Shown here: one piece after another, positions 1 to 7,710 of the stretch | How positions within the stretch are numbered: position 1 is the stretch's first letter | Layout: each line of letters begins with the position of its first letter | Origin: a bacterium UBP10_UBA1149 | GTDB taxonomy: Bacteria; Desulfobacterota; Binatia; UBA1149 | Direction: 5' to 3' | NCBI GenBank assembly: GCA_002311335.1 | Contig: DBZX01000047.1 | Coordinates: 1 to 19,226, forward strand | DNA length: 19,226 nt | Translations under genes and position numbers: made by a program | Notes under the pieces: generated by a model | Told to the model about the DNA's origin: nothing | The model's database searches: none | What the model saw: only the letters and a program-made list of their open reading frames with translations

Positions 1-275
1 CCGAAGTGGGTCTGCCCGGCAACGAACTCGTGACGGCGCTGCTCTCGTTCAACCTCGGCATAGAGGCCGGGCAGCTTGCGTTCGTGCTCGCGGTGTTGGC
101 CGCCAGGCGTGTAACAAGCGGCGCGACCTCCCGCGTACTGGCTGGCCTGTCGCCATGGGCGTCGCGGATGGTCGTGCAGGCTCCCGTCTACGCGCTGGGC
201 TGCCTGTCGGTGTACTGGTTGCTGCAGCGCAGCGCGGTCGCACTTGGAATTCGCGTGGCGGGCGGTCTGTTATAG
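1..275 (+). CDS. HupE/UreJ family membrane protein, C-terminal fragment (5' end outside window)
   Basis: This reading frame is open at the left edge, with codons in phase from base 3, and ends at the TAG at 273-275. The roughly 90 residues visible contain two hydrophobic stretches: one around the segment FNLGIEAGQLAFVLAVLAA and one around MVVQAPVYALGCLSVYWLL. A phrase of the type FNLGxExGQLxFV followed by a short basic loop and a last helix is typical of the C-terminus of HupE/UreJ-like proteins, an integral membrane family often linked to nickel or other metal uptake, although many members have no known role. The GTG at base 6 could be read as a start but would leave a truncated membrane protein, so I treat the gene as partial. 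The downstream acyl-CoA dehydrogenase begins 55 nt after the stop. No metal enzyme is visible beside it, so its substrate is unknown. Confidence 0.65.
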   Translation, partial: EVGLPGNELVTALLSFNLGIEAGQLAFVLAVLAARRVTSGATSRVLAGLSPWASRMVVQAPVYALGCLSVYWLLQRSAVALGIRVAGGLL

Positions 276-330
276 AAAAAAACGCGGGAACGCCCGATGC
301 CAGCGGGGACACCCGGGGAGAAAAGACAAC

Positions 331-2031
331 ATGCTACTGCTCGACCCCAACAACAACGATCGTTACTACCCCGACGACCGCGGCCGCGAAATAATGAACG
401 CGACCATCGGGTTCTTCGAGTCCAAGGGCAAGAGGCAGCTCAAGAACGACGACCACGAGCGCCGCTGGTACCAGGACTACCTCGACTTCCTGCGCGACAA
501 CCGCGTGTTCGCCACCCTGTGCACGCCCGCGGGCGAGGGCGCCGACGACTGTCGCTGGGACACCTGGCGCAACTGCGGCTTCTCCGAGATCCTGGGCTTC
601 TACGGCCTGCACTACTGGTACGCCTGGCAGGTGTCGGTGCTGGGCCTGGGGCCGATCTGGATGAGCGAAAACCAAGCCGCCCGGCAGAAGGCCGCCGAGC
701 AACTGGAGCAGGGCGAGCTGTTCGCCTTCGGTCTGTCAGAGCAGGCCCACGGCGCCGACCTTTATTCGAGCTCCATGCGCCTGGAGCAACTGGGCGGCGG
801 CGACTACCGCGCCAACGGCAGTAAGTACTACATCGGCAACGGTAACGTTGCGCGCATGGTCTCCACCTTCGGTCGCATGGCCGACAACGATGACTTTGTG
901 TTCTTTGCCGCCGACTCGCAGCACCCGGCTTACAAGCTCAAGAAGAACGTCGTCAACGTGCAGTCCTACGTGTCGAGTTACGAGCTCAACGACTACCCCG
1001 TCAACGAGAGCGACATACTGTCTCGCGGGCATGACGCCTGGGACGCCGCCCTCAACACGGTCAACGTGGGCAAGTTCAACCTCGGCTGGGCGTCGATCGG
1101 CATTTCGACGCACGCGTTCTACGAGGCCGTCACCCACGCGCACAACCGCGTACTCTACGGCCAGCGAGTGACCGAGTTTCCGCAGGTAAGGCGGCTGATG
1201 ATGGACGCCTACGCCAGGCTGGTGGCCATGAAGCTGGTGGGCCTGCGGGCGGCCGATTACATGCGCGCCGCCGGCCCCGACGACCGACGCTACCTGCTCT
1301 TCAGCCCCATCGTCAAGATGAAGGTGACCACCCAGGGTGAGGACGTCATCAACCACCTGTGGGACGTGATCGCCGCGCGCGGGTTCGAGAACGACACCTA
1401 CTTTGAGACCGCGACCCGCGACATACGCGCGCTGCCCAAGCTCGAGGGAACGGTGCACGTCAACATGGCGCTGATCGTCAAGTTCATGGCTAACTACTTG
1501 TTCAACCCGGCCGAGTTTCCGGAGATAGGCCGCCGCGACGATGACAGCAACGACGACTTTCTCTTCCAGCAGGGAGCCACGCGCGGGCTTGCGGGCATAC
1601 AGTTTCACGACCCCATGCCGGTGTTCGAGCGCCACTCAAAACTGCCCAACGTGGCGCTGTTCATCGAGCAGATAGAAACCATCAAGGAGCTGTGCCTCAA
1701 GGCGGCGCCAACAAAAGAACAGAGCCGCAACGTGGATTTTCTGCTCGCGGTGGGCGAGTTGTTCACGGTGGTGGTCTACGCCCAGTTGGTGCTGGAAAAC
1801 GCGCCCGTCTACTCGATACCCGACGCGCTGGTCGAACAGATCTTCGACGTGCTGCTGCGCGACATGTCGCGTTACGCCATCGATCTTTACAACAACCCGG
1901 CTGCCAGCGACGAGCAGATGAAGTACTGTCTCAAGCTGCTGCGCAAACCAGTGGCCGACGCCGCGCGTTTTGACGGCCTGTACACTGACCAGGTCGTGGC
2001 GTTGGCGGGTGCCTACGAAATGAGGCCGTGA
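331..2031 (+). CDS. acyl-CoA dehydrogenase, long form (566 aa)
   Basis: This is a predicted FAD-dependent enzyme that introduces an alpha,beta double bond into acyl-CoA thioesters and passes electrons to ETF. The ATG at 331 is chosen because GGGGAG lies about 10 nt upstream (315-320). The open frame runs further upstream but would overlap the preceding gene. The FAD/substrate segment around residues 132-143 (AFGLSEQAHGAD) replaces the usual ALTEPxAGSD. A beta-domain follows (ANGSKYYIGNG, about 161-171), then a helical C-terminal domain. LEGTVHVN at 371-378 places Glu372 at the catalytic-base position used by medium- and short-chain dehydrogenases. About 180 residues follow this point, so the protein is longer than the roughly 380-residue canonical form and resembles the long ACADs with an extra C-terminal helical region. 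frmA starts 22 nt after the stop, suggesting co-transcription. The acyl substrate is unknown. Confidence 0.9.
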   Translation: MLLLDPNNNDRYYPDDRGREIMNATIGFFESKGKRQLKNDDHERRWYQDYLDFLRDNRVFATLCTPAGEGADDCRWDTWRNCGFSEILGFYGLHYWYAWQVSVLGLGPIWMSENQAARQKAAEQLEQGELFAFGLSEQAHGADLYSSSMRLEQLGGGDYRANGSKYYIGNGNVARMVSTFGRMADNDDFVFFAADSQHPAYKLKKNVVNVQSYVSSYELNDYPVNESDILSRGHDAWDAALNTVNVGKFNLGWASIGISTHAFYEAVTHAHNRVLYGQRVTEFPQVRRLMMDAYARLVAMKLVGLRAADYMRAAGPDDRRYLLFSPIVKMKVTTQGEDVINHLWDVIAARGFENDTYFETATRDIRALPKLEGTVHVNMALIVKFMANYLFNPAEFPEIGRRDDDSNDDFLFQQGATRGLAGIQFHDPMPVFERHSKLPNVALFIEQIETIKELCLKAAPTKEQSRNVDFLLAVGELFTVVVYAQLVLENAPVYSIPDALVEQIFDVLLRDMSRYAIDLYNNPAASDEQMKYCLKLLRKPVADAARFDGLYTDQVVALAGAYEMRP

Positions 2032-2053
2032 GCGTGACGGCAACGGGCAAACC

Positions 2054-3181
2054 GTGAAAGTAACAGCCGCGGTGGCGCGCTGCGCTGGTGAGCCGCTGAG
2101 CATTGAGACCGTGGACCTCGAAGGCCCGCGCGCGGGCGAGGTGTTGGTCGAGATAAAGGCCAGCGGTGTTTGCCACACCGACGCCTTCACGCTTTCGGGC
2201 GAAGACCCCGAGGGCCTGTTCCCGGCCATACTCGGCCACGAGGGAGCCGGTGTGGTGGTCGAAACGGGCGAGGGCGTTACCAGCCTGGCGGTGGGCGATC
2301 ACGTCATCCCGCTCTACACGCCCGAGTGCCGGCAGTGCGAGTACTGCCTGAGCGGCAAGACCAACCTATGCCAGGCCATACGCGCGACCCAGGGCCGGGG
2401 AGTGATGCCCGACGGCAGCAGCCGTTTCTCGGTTGACGGCCAGCCGGTCTACCACTACATGGGCACGTCGACCTTCGCGCAGTACACGGTGCTGCCGGAA
2501 ATCGCGCTGGCAAAAATCCGCGCCGACGCGCCTTTCGATAAGGTCTGCTACATAGGCTGCGGTGTCACCACCGGCCTGGGCGCCGTTATGAACACCGCGC
2601 GAGTGGAGGAGGGCGCTACTGTGGTGGTGTTCGGCCTGGGCGGCATAGGGTTGAACGTGGTGCAGGGCGCGCGCCTGGCCGGTGCCTCGCGCATAGTTGG
2701 CGTGGACCTGAATCCGGCCCGCCGCCCCCTGGCCGAGAAGTTCGGCATGACCGACTTCGTTAATCCGCGCGAAATCGAAGCGCCCGAAACCGGCGGCGAC
2801 CTGGTCGAAGAGCTGGTCGAGCTCACTGGTGGCGGCGCCGACTACAGCTTTGAGTGCATAGGCAACGTGAACACCATGCGCCAGGCGTTGGAGTGCTGCC
2901 ACAAGGGCTGGGGCGTGAGCGTGATCATAGGCGTGGCCGGCGCTGGCCAGGAGATAAGCACACGACCGTTTCAGCTGGTGACCGGCCGGGTATGGAAGGG
3001 CACCGCCTTCGGCGGGGCCAGGGGGCGCAGCGACGTGCCGGGCATCGTCGACTGGTACATGGAGGGCCGTATCAACATCGATGATCTTATTACCCACACC
3101 ATGCCGCTGGCCGACATCAACCGCGCCTTCGAACTGATGGACGCAGGCGAATCGATACGCAGCGTGGTTACCTTCGACTGA
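2054..3181 (+). CDS. frmA: S-(hydroxymethyl)glutathione dehydrogenase / class III alcohol dehydrogenase
   Basis: This cytoplasmic zinc enzyme oxidises S-(hydroxymethyl)glutathione, the spontaneous adduct of formaldehyde and glutathione, to S-formylglutathione with NAD+. It can also act on long-chain primary alcohols and on S-nitrosoglutathione. The 375-residue length matches the family. Catalytic zinc ligands are Cys40, His62 and Cys169. Structural zinc ligands are Cys92, Cys95, Cys98 and Cys106. The class III signature TDAFTLSGEDPEG carries Asp51 and Glu53, and Arg110 lies at the glutathione-carboxylate position. The Rossmann motif GLGGIG is at 194-199, and Asp218 explains the NAD preference. 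Near the C-terminus, ISTRPFQLVTGRVWKG is almost invariant in this class. The start is GTG at 2054, supported by alignment of the N-terminus (KVTAAVA). No S-formylglutathione hydrolase (frmB) is present. Placement directly behind an acyl-CoA dehydrogenase suggests formaldehyde detoxification or long-chain alcohol oxidation. Confidence 0.95.
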   Translation: MKVTAAVARCAGEPLSIETVDLEGPRAGEVLVEIKASGVCHTDAFTLSGEDPEGLFPAILGHEGAGVVVETGEGVTSLAVGDHVIPLYTPECRQCEYCLSGKTNLCQAIRATQGRGVMPDGSSRFSVDGQPVYHYMGTSTFAQYTVLPEIALAKIRADAPFDKVCYIGCGVTTGLGAVMNTARVEEGATVVVFGLGGIGLNVVQGARLAGASRIVGVDLNPARRPLAEKFGMTDFVNPREIEAPETGGDLVEELVELTGGGADYSFECIGNVNTMRQALECCHKGWGVSVIIGVAGAGQEISTRPFQLVTGRVWKGTAFGGARGRSDVPGIVDWYMEGRINIDDLITHTMPLADINRAFELMDAGESIRSVVTFD

Positions 3182-3207
3182 ACGGACGGGCCGCGGTTAC
3201 TTCGCCG

Positions 3208-5370
3208 TCAGGGTGTGGGGGCCACCGGGTCGAGGTCCACGTTGCCAAGCACGCGCGACGTGGGAGAGTCGCTGCACCAGGTGTTGTTCTCGGCCTTGAC
3301 CACCTGCGAGGGATCGTTGAGCAGGCTCGCGTCCACGTTGCGCGCTCTCCGTGGCGGCGCCTTGTTGCGGCACACGGTGTTGCCGCCGGTGCTGGAGACC
3401 AACTGTCCGTCTATCGTGAGTGCGCCACCACCGAGGTCGAGTTCGGCGTCATCGAGAACTACCACGCCACCGGTGCCCGGCTCGGACGTGCTCTTGCGGC
3501 CGCCGTTGTCGACAACCTGGTTGCCCTGCATGCTGACGACCGAGTCCTTGGAAGCGCGCAGGCCGAAGAAGCGTGAATTGCGGATCACGCTGTCGCGAAT
3601 TATCAGCTCTACTTCACCGCCTACTCTCAATCCGCGCGTGCAGTTGTCGATCAGCGTGTCCACGATGTGTACGACCTGTTGATCGCCCACGCCGGTGCTC
3701 AGCAGTGGACCGGCACAGTGAAACTTGGCGCTGCCCGGGCCCACCATCTGGCAGCTGTTCACCAGGAAGCGTCCACCCTGGGCCGCGCGCAGGGGCTTTT
3801 CGCAGCCTACGAAGCGCACGTCGTCGAGGGTCGCGTTCCAGTAATCGCGCGAGTCGGGGTCGGCCGAGGTCAGTGCTATGTCGCCGGCCATCTGCGCGCA
3901 CTTGTCGCAGCCGTCGAGTATCTCGATGTTGCTGAACACCGTGCCGACGGCGCTTTCCTGGTTGGTGAGCGCGTCGTCGCAGTGGCGGGTGAAGTTCACG
4001 TTCTCGACCGTGTTGTTGGCGCCCGCGGCGTGGATGCCTTCTGAGAAATAACGCAGCGACAGGTTGCGTACCGTGTTGTTGTTGCCCTCCAGCACCACGA
4101 AGCCGGTACCGTTTTCGTACTCGGGGCAGTCGCAGGTCCCGTCGTTGTTGAGGTCCTTCGGGGCGCAGCTGCCGGGCGGGAAGCCCTCGAAGCAGGGCGG
4201 GTCGAGTTCAAAGGTAATGTTGCGGTCGAGCCCGTCGATTATCACGTCATCGCAGAACAGTTGCCGCGCCGCCCAGCCGTCGGCGTCGTCGAGCAGGATA
4301 ACAGTGTCGCTGCAGTCAAAGGTGATACGTCCCGAAGCGCCACCGCAGTCGGCAATGGCGGCTTCGAGGGCGGCCTGAGTGCAGGCCACCGCGCAGGAGT
4401 AGTCGCCCGGTGAGTTCGCGCAAGTGCCGGGGTCGCAGTCGTCGGTTCCCAGCGTGCACTCGTCTATGTCGACGCAGTCGCCACCGAGGTCTGGCGCAAA
4501 ACCGGCCGCGCAGGCGCAGCCCAGGTAGTCGGGCGCGGGCGGGGTTCCACCGGGGCAGTAGATGCAGCGCAGCTCGCCTGAAACGGTGGCGCACTGCTCT
4601 TCGCGGCACTCACTGTCGCAGCCGTCACCGGCTGCCGTGCCGCCGTCGTCGCATTGCTCGAAGGCTGTCACCGTGGTGTCGCCGCATACAGTATCAAACA
4701 GCGCCAGTTGCGCAGCGAGGTTGGCATCTATGTGTTTCTCGGTCGCAGAGGCGGTGGCCGATTGGCAGAGCCCATGGCGGTTGGCGCGGGCCCAGCGTTG
4801 GCTGAATCGCGTACGACTGCGCAGCTGGCATCTCGACAAGCGCCCGGTCCCCGGTTTGGCCAGTTCGCGCAGCAGGCAGCCTTGTCGCCGCTTGGTGAGA
4901 TTGAACAGCAGCTTGATCTTGCTGCGCACGCAGGTGGAGGGAATATCGTTGACGGCCAGCAGTTGCGCGTTCACGTTCGACTGCAGCCACTCTTCTTCTC
5001 CCTCCAGGCGAAAGTCGGTGGCCGTGGCAGGGCAGGCGGCGCCGGCGAGCGAGGCCGTGAGTTCGGCCTTGGCAAAGCGGTCGTTGAGTCGCAGCAATGC
5101 ACGATCGCTGCACGCGCTGAGCGAGGCAGCCGAGGGCTTGCGCGCATGAGCGGCGTAGCAACGCGACAGTTGTCGGTAGTAGCTTCCGGCGGTTTTGAGT
5201 TTGTCGTTACGGCAGTCGTCAAAAGCGTCGGCACGGGTCAACGAGGGCGCGAGAAGCCCGGCAAGCAGCAGGCCGAGAAACGACATGGCGGCGAAGCCGC
5301 TGAGCGCCGCTCGAGACAAGCCCACGGCTCGACCAATAACGGTACACCTGACCTGGGGCAGCCGGCTCAT
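3208..5370 (-). CDS. secreted cysteine-rich modular protein with DUF4215-like, EGF-Ca and right-handed beta-helix regions
   Basis: This is a 720-residue exported protein. A hydrophobic signal (about residues 29-46) is followed by a likely cleavage after TRADA. Met29 (base 5286) is an equally plausible start; neither start has a convincing ribosome site. Residues 50-142 and 144-227 are two copies of a helical domain with cysteines spaced C-x17-C-x15-C-x20/25-C. Residues 229-255 (CGD...EQCDDGG...GDGCDSEC) match the DUF4215/TIGR02232 cysteine repeat of myxobacterial-type surface proteins. Residues 301-327 (DIDEC...) form a calcium-binding EGF-like module. From about 330 to 700 short strand-turn repeats rich in Asn and Gly (for example GNNNTVRNLSL and GANNTVENVNF) indicate a right-handed parallel beta-helix of the pectate lyase/NosD type. 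DLNNDGTCD at 407-415 looks like an EF-hand calcium loop. No MYXO-CTERM or other sorting tail is seen. It may bind or cleave polysaccharide outside the cell, but no catalytic residues can be assigned. Confidence 0.85.
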   Translation of the reverse strand: MSRLPQVRCTVIGRAVGLSRAALSGFAAMSFLGLLLAGLLAPSLTRADAFDDCRNDKLKTAGSYYRQLSRCYAAHARKPSAASLSACSDRALLRLNDRFAKAELTASLAGAACPATATDFRLEGEEEWLQSNVNAQLLAVNDIPSTCVRSKIKLLFNLTKRRQGCLLRELAKPGTGRLSRCQLRSRTRFSQRWARANRHGLCQSATASATEKHIDANLAAQLALFDTVCGDTTVTAFEQCDDGGTAAGDGCDSECREEQCATVSGELRCIYCPGGTPPAPDYLGCACAAGFAPDLGGDCVDIDECTLGTDDCDPGTCANSPGDYSCAVACTQAALEAAIADCGGASGRITFDCSDTVILLDDADGWAARQLFCDDVIIDGLDRNITFELDPPCFEGFPPGSCAPKDLNNDGTCDCPEYENGTGFVVLEGNNNTVRNLSLRYFSEGIHAAGANNTVENVNFTRHCDDALTNQESAVGTVFSNIEILDGCDKCAQMAGDIALTSADPDSRDYWNATLDDVRFVGCEKPLRAAQGGRFLVNSCQMVGPGSAKFHCAGPLLSTGVGDQQVVHIVDTLIDNCTRGLRVGGEVELIIRDSVIRNSRFFGLRASKDSVVSMQGNQVVDNGGRKSTSEPGTGGVVVLDDAELDLGGGALTIDGQLVSSTGGNTVCRNKAPPRRARNVDASLLNDPSQVVKAENNTWCSDSPTSRVLGNVDLDPVAPTP

Positions 5371-5563
5371 GACTACTGACTACTACACAGATGGGGGGGT
5401 AATCAATGGACAGGATGCCTGTTGTGCTCGTCCCGGCCGAATTTCACCCGATCGGGGGGGAGGGGGGCCCTGCGGGCAGGCCGGCTTTGCACAACTGTCC
5501 GCCGCCGTCATACTGCCGCGTTCAGGCGTCCCGGTAGGGGAAGCCAAGGGAAAACAGGAACAT
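5371..5563. other. divergent intergenic region with G-tracts and a short tandem repeat
   Basis: This 193-nt region separates the divergently transcribed beta-helix protein and aldolase genes. It contains GACTACT twice in tandem at 5371-5384, a run of seven G at 5393-5399, and a G7-A-G6 block at 5454-5467. The GC-rich context and long homopolymers are unlike the other spacers in the window. No coding frame with recognisable product is present. Confidence 0.6.
5487..5514 (+). promoter_or_regulatory. possible sigma70-type promoter for the aldolase gene
   Basis: TTGCAC (5487-5492) and CATACT (5509-5514) are separated by 16 nt, about 50 nt ahead of the start codon. Matches to consensus are only 3/6 and 4/6, so this is a weak prediction from spacing and position. 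Confidence 0.25.
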
Positions 5564-6535
5564 ATGTACCGCGAAGAGATAAAGGTCCTCGACTGCACCA
5601 TCCGCGACGGCGGGTTGATAAACCAGTACCAGTTCACCGACGATTTCGTCAAGGGCTGCTACCGGGCCAGCTGTGAAGCGGGCGTAGACATCGTGGAGCT
5701 GGGCAAGAAGCTCGCCGTCAGCGACGAGTACACGCGCGATAAGTGGGGCAAGTGGAACTTCTGCGATGACGATGACATCCGCCGCGTGGTCGATTCCTGC
5801 GATAGTGAGCATCGGCCCGAGGTGGCGGTCATGTTCGACGTGGGCCGCGTTGACCTCGACGCGCTGGTGCCGGCCGACCAGTCGCCCGTCGACATGATAC
5901 GCACTGCCTGCTACGTGGCGGACATCGACAAGGGTATCGATCTCGTCCGGCGCACAAAGGATCTCGGCTACGGCACGACGATAAACATAATGGCCTGCTC
6001 GGCCGCCATCGAGAGAGACCTCATCGAGGCGCTGGAGCAGGTGAACGAGTCGCCCGAGGTCGATTACCTGTACCTCGTTGACAGCTACGGAGCGTTTTAC
6101 TCCGAGCAGGTGAGCGCCTACCTGGCCATGTACCGCGAGCACGCGCCCGACAAGCCGCTGGGATTCCACGCCCACAACAACCAGCAACTGGCGTTTTCGA
6201 ACACCCAGCAGGCCATCATCGAGGGCGTCAACCTGCTCGACGCCACCATCAACGGCATCGGCCGCGGGGCGGGCAACTGCAACCTCGAGCTGCTGCTCAA
6301 CTTCCTGAAGAACCCCAAGTTTGACGTGCGCCCGGTGTACCGCGCCATACAGGAACAACTGGTGCCGCTGCGGGAAGAAATAGAGTGGGGCTTCAACGAT
6401 ATCTACGGTATAAGCGGCCACCTCAACCAGCACCCGCGCGAAGCCATGCGCGTGCGCGGCGATAACGGCGCGCGCGACCTGTGCTACGACTTCTTTCTTG
6501 AGCAGAGCGGCGAGGGCGACTCGGCGATGGACTGA
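5564..6535 (+). CDS. HMGL-like TIM-barrel aldolase/lyase (DRE-TIM metallolyase superfamily)
   Basis: This 323-residue protein belongs by motif to the HMG-CoA lyase-like, DRE-TIM family, whose members make or break C-C bonds next to a 2-oxo acid with a divalent metal. LDCTIRDGG at 9-17 is the N-terminal signature, with Arg14 and metal ligand Asp15. HAH at 202-204 supplies the two histidine metal ligands. GIGRGAGNCNLE at 231-242 is the C-terminal family signature. The ATG at 5564 has AGGAA just upstream (5556-5560), and the length fits the family. The closest characterised group is 4-hydroxy-2-oxovalerate aldolase (MhpE/BphI/DmpG). However, the histidine that follows RDG in DmpG/BphI and acts as catalytic base is replaced here (RDGGL, Leu18), and no acylating acetaldehyde dehydrogenase partner is present. 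It is therefore more like the orphan proteins usually named aldolase catalytic domain-containing protein. The substrate is unknown. Confidence 0.8.
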   Translation: MYREEIKVLDCTIRDGGLINQYQFTDDFVKGCYRASCEAGVDIVELGKKLAVSDEYTRDKWGKWNFCDDDDIRRVVDSCDSEHRPEVAVMFDVGRVDLDALVPADQSPVDMIRTACYVADIDKGIDLVRRTKDLGYGTTINIMACSAAIERDLIEALEQVNESPEVDYLYLVDSYGAFYSEQVSAYLAMYREHAPDKPLGFHAHNNQQLAFSNTQQAIIEGVNLLDATINGIGRGAGNCNLELLLNFLKNPKFDVRPVYRAIQEQLVPLREEIEWGFNDIYGISGHLNQHPREAMRVRGDNGARDLCYDFFLEQSGEGDSAMD

Positions 6536-6567
6536 GCCCGGGGGCGCTGCGTGCCGCTGCCAGTCGT

Positions 6568-7710
6568 TCAGCCCATGAGTGCGCGGCTGATGATGATCTT
6601 CATGACCTCGCTGCTACCCGCGAAGATGCGCTGTATGCGAGCGTCCACGTAGGCGCGGGCCACCGGGAACTCGCTCATGTAGCCGTAGCCGCCGTGCAGC
6701 TGCACGCACTCGTCGACCACGCGGCCCTGCAGTTCGCTCACCAGCAGCTTGGCCTTGGCGGCGGTGGGCACGTCGAGCTGGCCGTCCACGTGCAGCTCGA
6801 GGCAGCGGTCTACGAACACGCGCGCCGATGTGATCTCGGTGTCGAGCTCGGCGAGCTTGAACTGGGTGTTCTGGAAGGCGGCCAGCGGCCGGCCGAAGAC
6901 CTGGCGTTCCTTGACGTAGTCCACCGTGTAACCCAGCACCGCCTCGGAGGTGGTTATGCCGGAGATGGCCACCGACAGTCGTTCCTGGGGCAGCTCCTGC
7001 ATGAGGTAGACGAAGCCTTCGCCCTCGTTGCCCATGAGGTTGGAGCGCGGTACGCGCAGGTCGTTGAAGAACAGCTCGGATGTATCCTGCGCCTTCATGC
7101 CGATCTTTTTGAGATTGCTGCCGCGCTCGAAACCGGGGCGATCGGCCTCGACCAGCACGAGGCTGGTGCCGGCGGCACCCGCCTCGGGGTCGGTCTTTGC
7201 GACCACGATCACGAGATCGGCGTGCTGTCCGTTGGTAACGAAGGTCTTCGAGCCGTTGATGACGTAGTCGTCGCCGTCCTTGACGGCCGTGGTGGTAATG
7301 CCCTGCAGATCGCTGCCCGCCCCGGGCTCGGTCATGGAGATGGCGGTGACGATTTCGCCCGTTACGCAACCCGGCAGGAACTTCTGCTTCAGTTCCTCGG
7401 AGCAGTAGTGGAGCATGTAGGGCACGGCTATGTCGGAGTGCACCGCCCAGCCCAGCCCGGACAGCTGCAGGGTGGCTATCTCCTCGTCGATGATGGCGTT
7501 GTAGCGAAAGTCGGCACTTACGCCGCCGTACTCTTCGGGCACCGTGGGGCAGAGTAGCCCCTGCTCGCCGGCCTTGTTCCACAGGGCGCGGTCGACCTGT
7601 CCGTCGGACTCCCACTGCTCGTGGTAGGGTACGACCTCGGCGGCCAGGAACCTGCGCACGCTGTCGCGAAACTGCTCGTGTTCGGCTTGGTATACGGTTC
7701 GCTTGATCAC
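6568..7710 (-). CDS. acyl-CoA dehydrogenase, LCAD/isovaleryl-type (380 aa)
   Basis: This flavoprotein oxidises acyl-CoA to trans-2-enoyl-CoA with ETF as acceptor. The GTG at 7710 is preferred over the longer open frame because GAGGAA lies 8-14 nt upstream and the resulting 380 residues equal the standard family length. MTEPGAGSDL (126-135) and INGSKTFVTNG (151-161) are the classical FAD and substrate motifs. ERQVFGRPL (268-276) and QLHGGYGYM (337-345) are the C-terminal signatures. The usual C-terminal catalytic Glu is absent (FAGSSEV at 363-369). Instead ELPQERL at 239-245 places Glu243 at the catalytic-base position of long-chain and isovaleryl-CoA dehydrogenases. It is the last gene of a three-gene operon behind the TIGR03084 protein, with a 50-nt gap, and converges on the aldolase gene. 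Confidence 0.93.
   Translation of the reverse strand: MIKRTVYQAEHEQFRDSVRRFLAAEVVPYHEQWESDGQVDRALWNKAGEQGLLCPTVPEEYGGVSADFRYNAIIDEEIATLQLSGLGWAVHSDIAVPYMLHYCSEELKQKFLPGCVTGEIVTAISMTEPGAGSDLQGITTTAVKDGDDYVINGSKTFVTNGQHADLVIVVAKTDPEAGAAGTSLVLVEADRPGFERGSNLKKIGMKAQDTSELFFNDLRVPRSNLMGNEGEGFVYLMQELPQERLSVAISGITTSEAVLGYTVDYVKERQVFGRPLAAFQNTQFKLAELDTEITSARVFVDRCLELHVDGQLDVPTAAKAKLLVSELQGRVVDECVQLHGGYGYMSEFPVARAYVDARIQRIFAGSSEVMKIIISRALMG

Noticed and set aside
6..275. Complete small membrane protein starting at GTG 6
   Set aside because: The frame is open to the left edge and the sequence looks like the C-terminus of HupE/UreJ, so a partial gene is the better reading.
736..1635. 299-codon open frame on the - strand
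   Set aside because: Antisense to the first acyl-CoA dehydrogenase; His/Val-rich translation typical of a shadow frame, no motifs.
5195..5563. N-terminal extension of the aldolase open frame
   Set aside because: It would overlap the signal-peptide region of the divergent beta-helix gene and add 123 residues with no family counterpart. ATG 5564 has a ribosome site and gives the family start.
5522..6433. 303-codon open frame on the - strand
   Set aside because: Antisense to the aldolase gene, which carries family motifs and a ribosome site; the antisense translation has no recognisable domain.
6536..6567. Terminator between convergent aldolase and ACAD genes
   Set aside because: Only short, imperfect CGCTGC repeats are present; no stable hairpin or T-run could be drawn.
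6694..7557. 287-codon open frame on the + strand
   Set aside because: Antisense to the LCAD-type dehydrogenase, with composition of a shadow frame.
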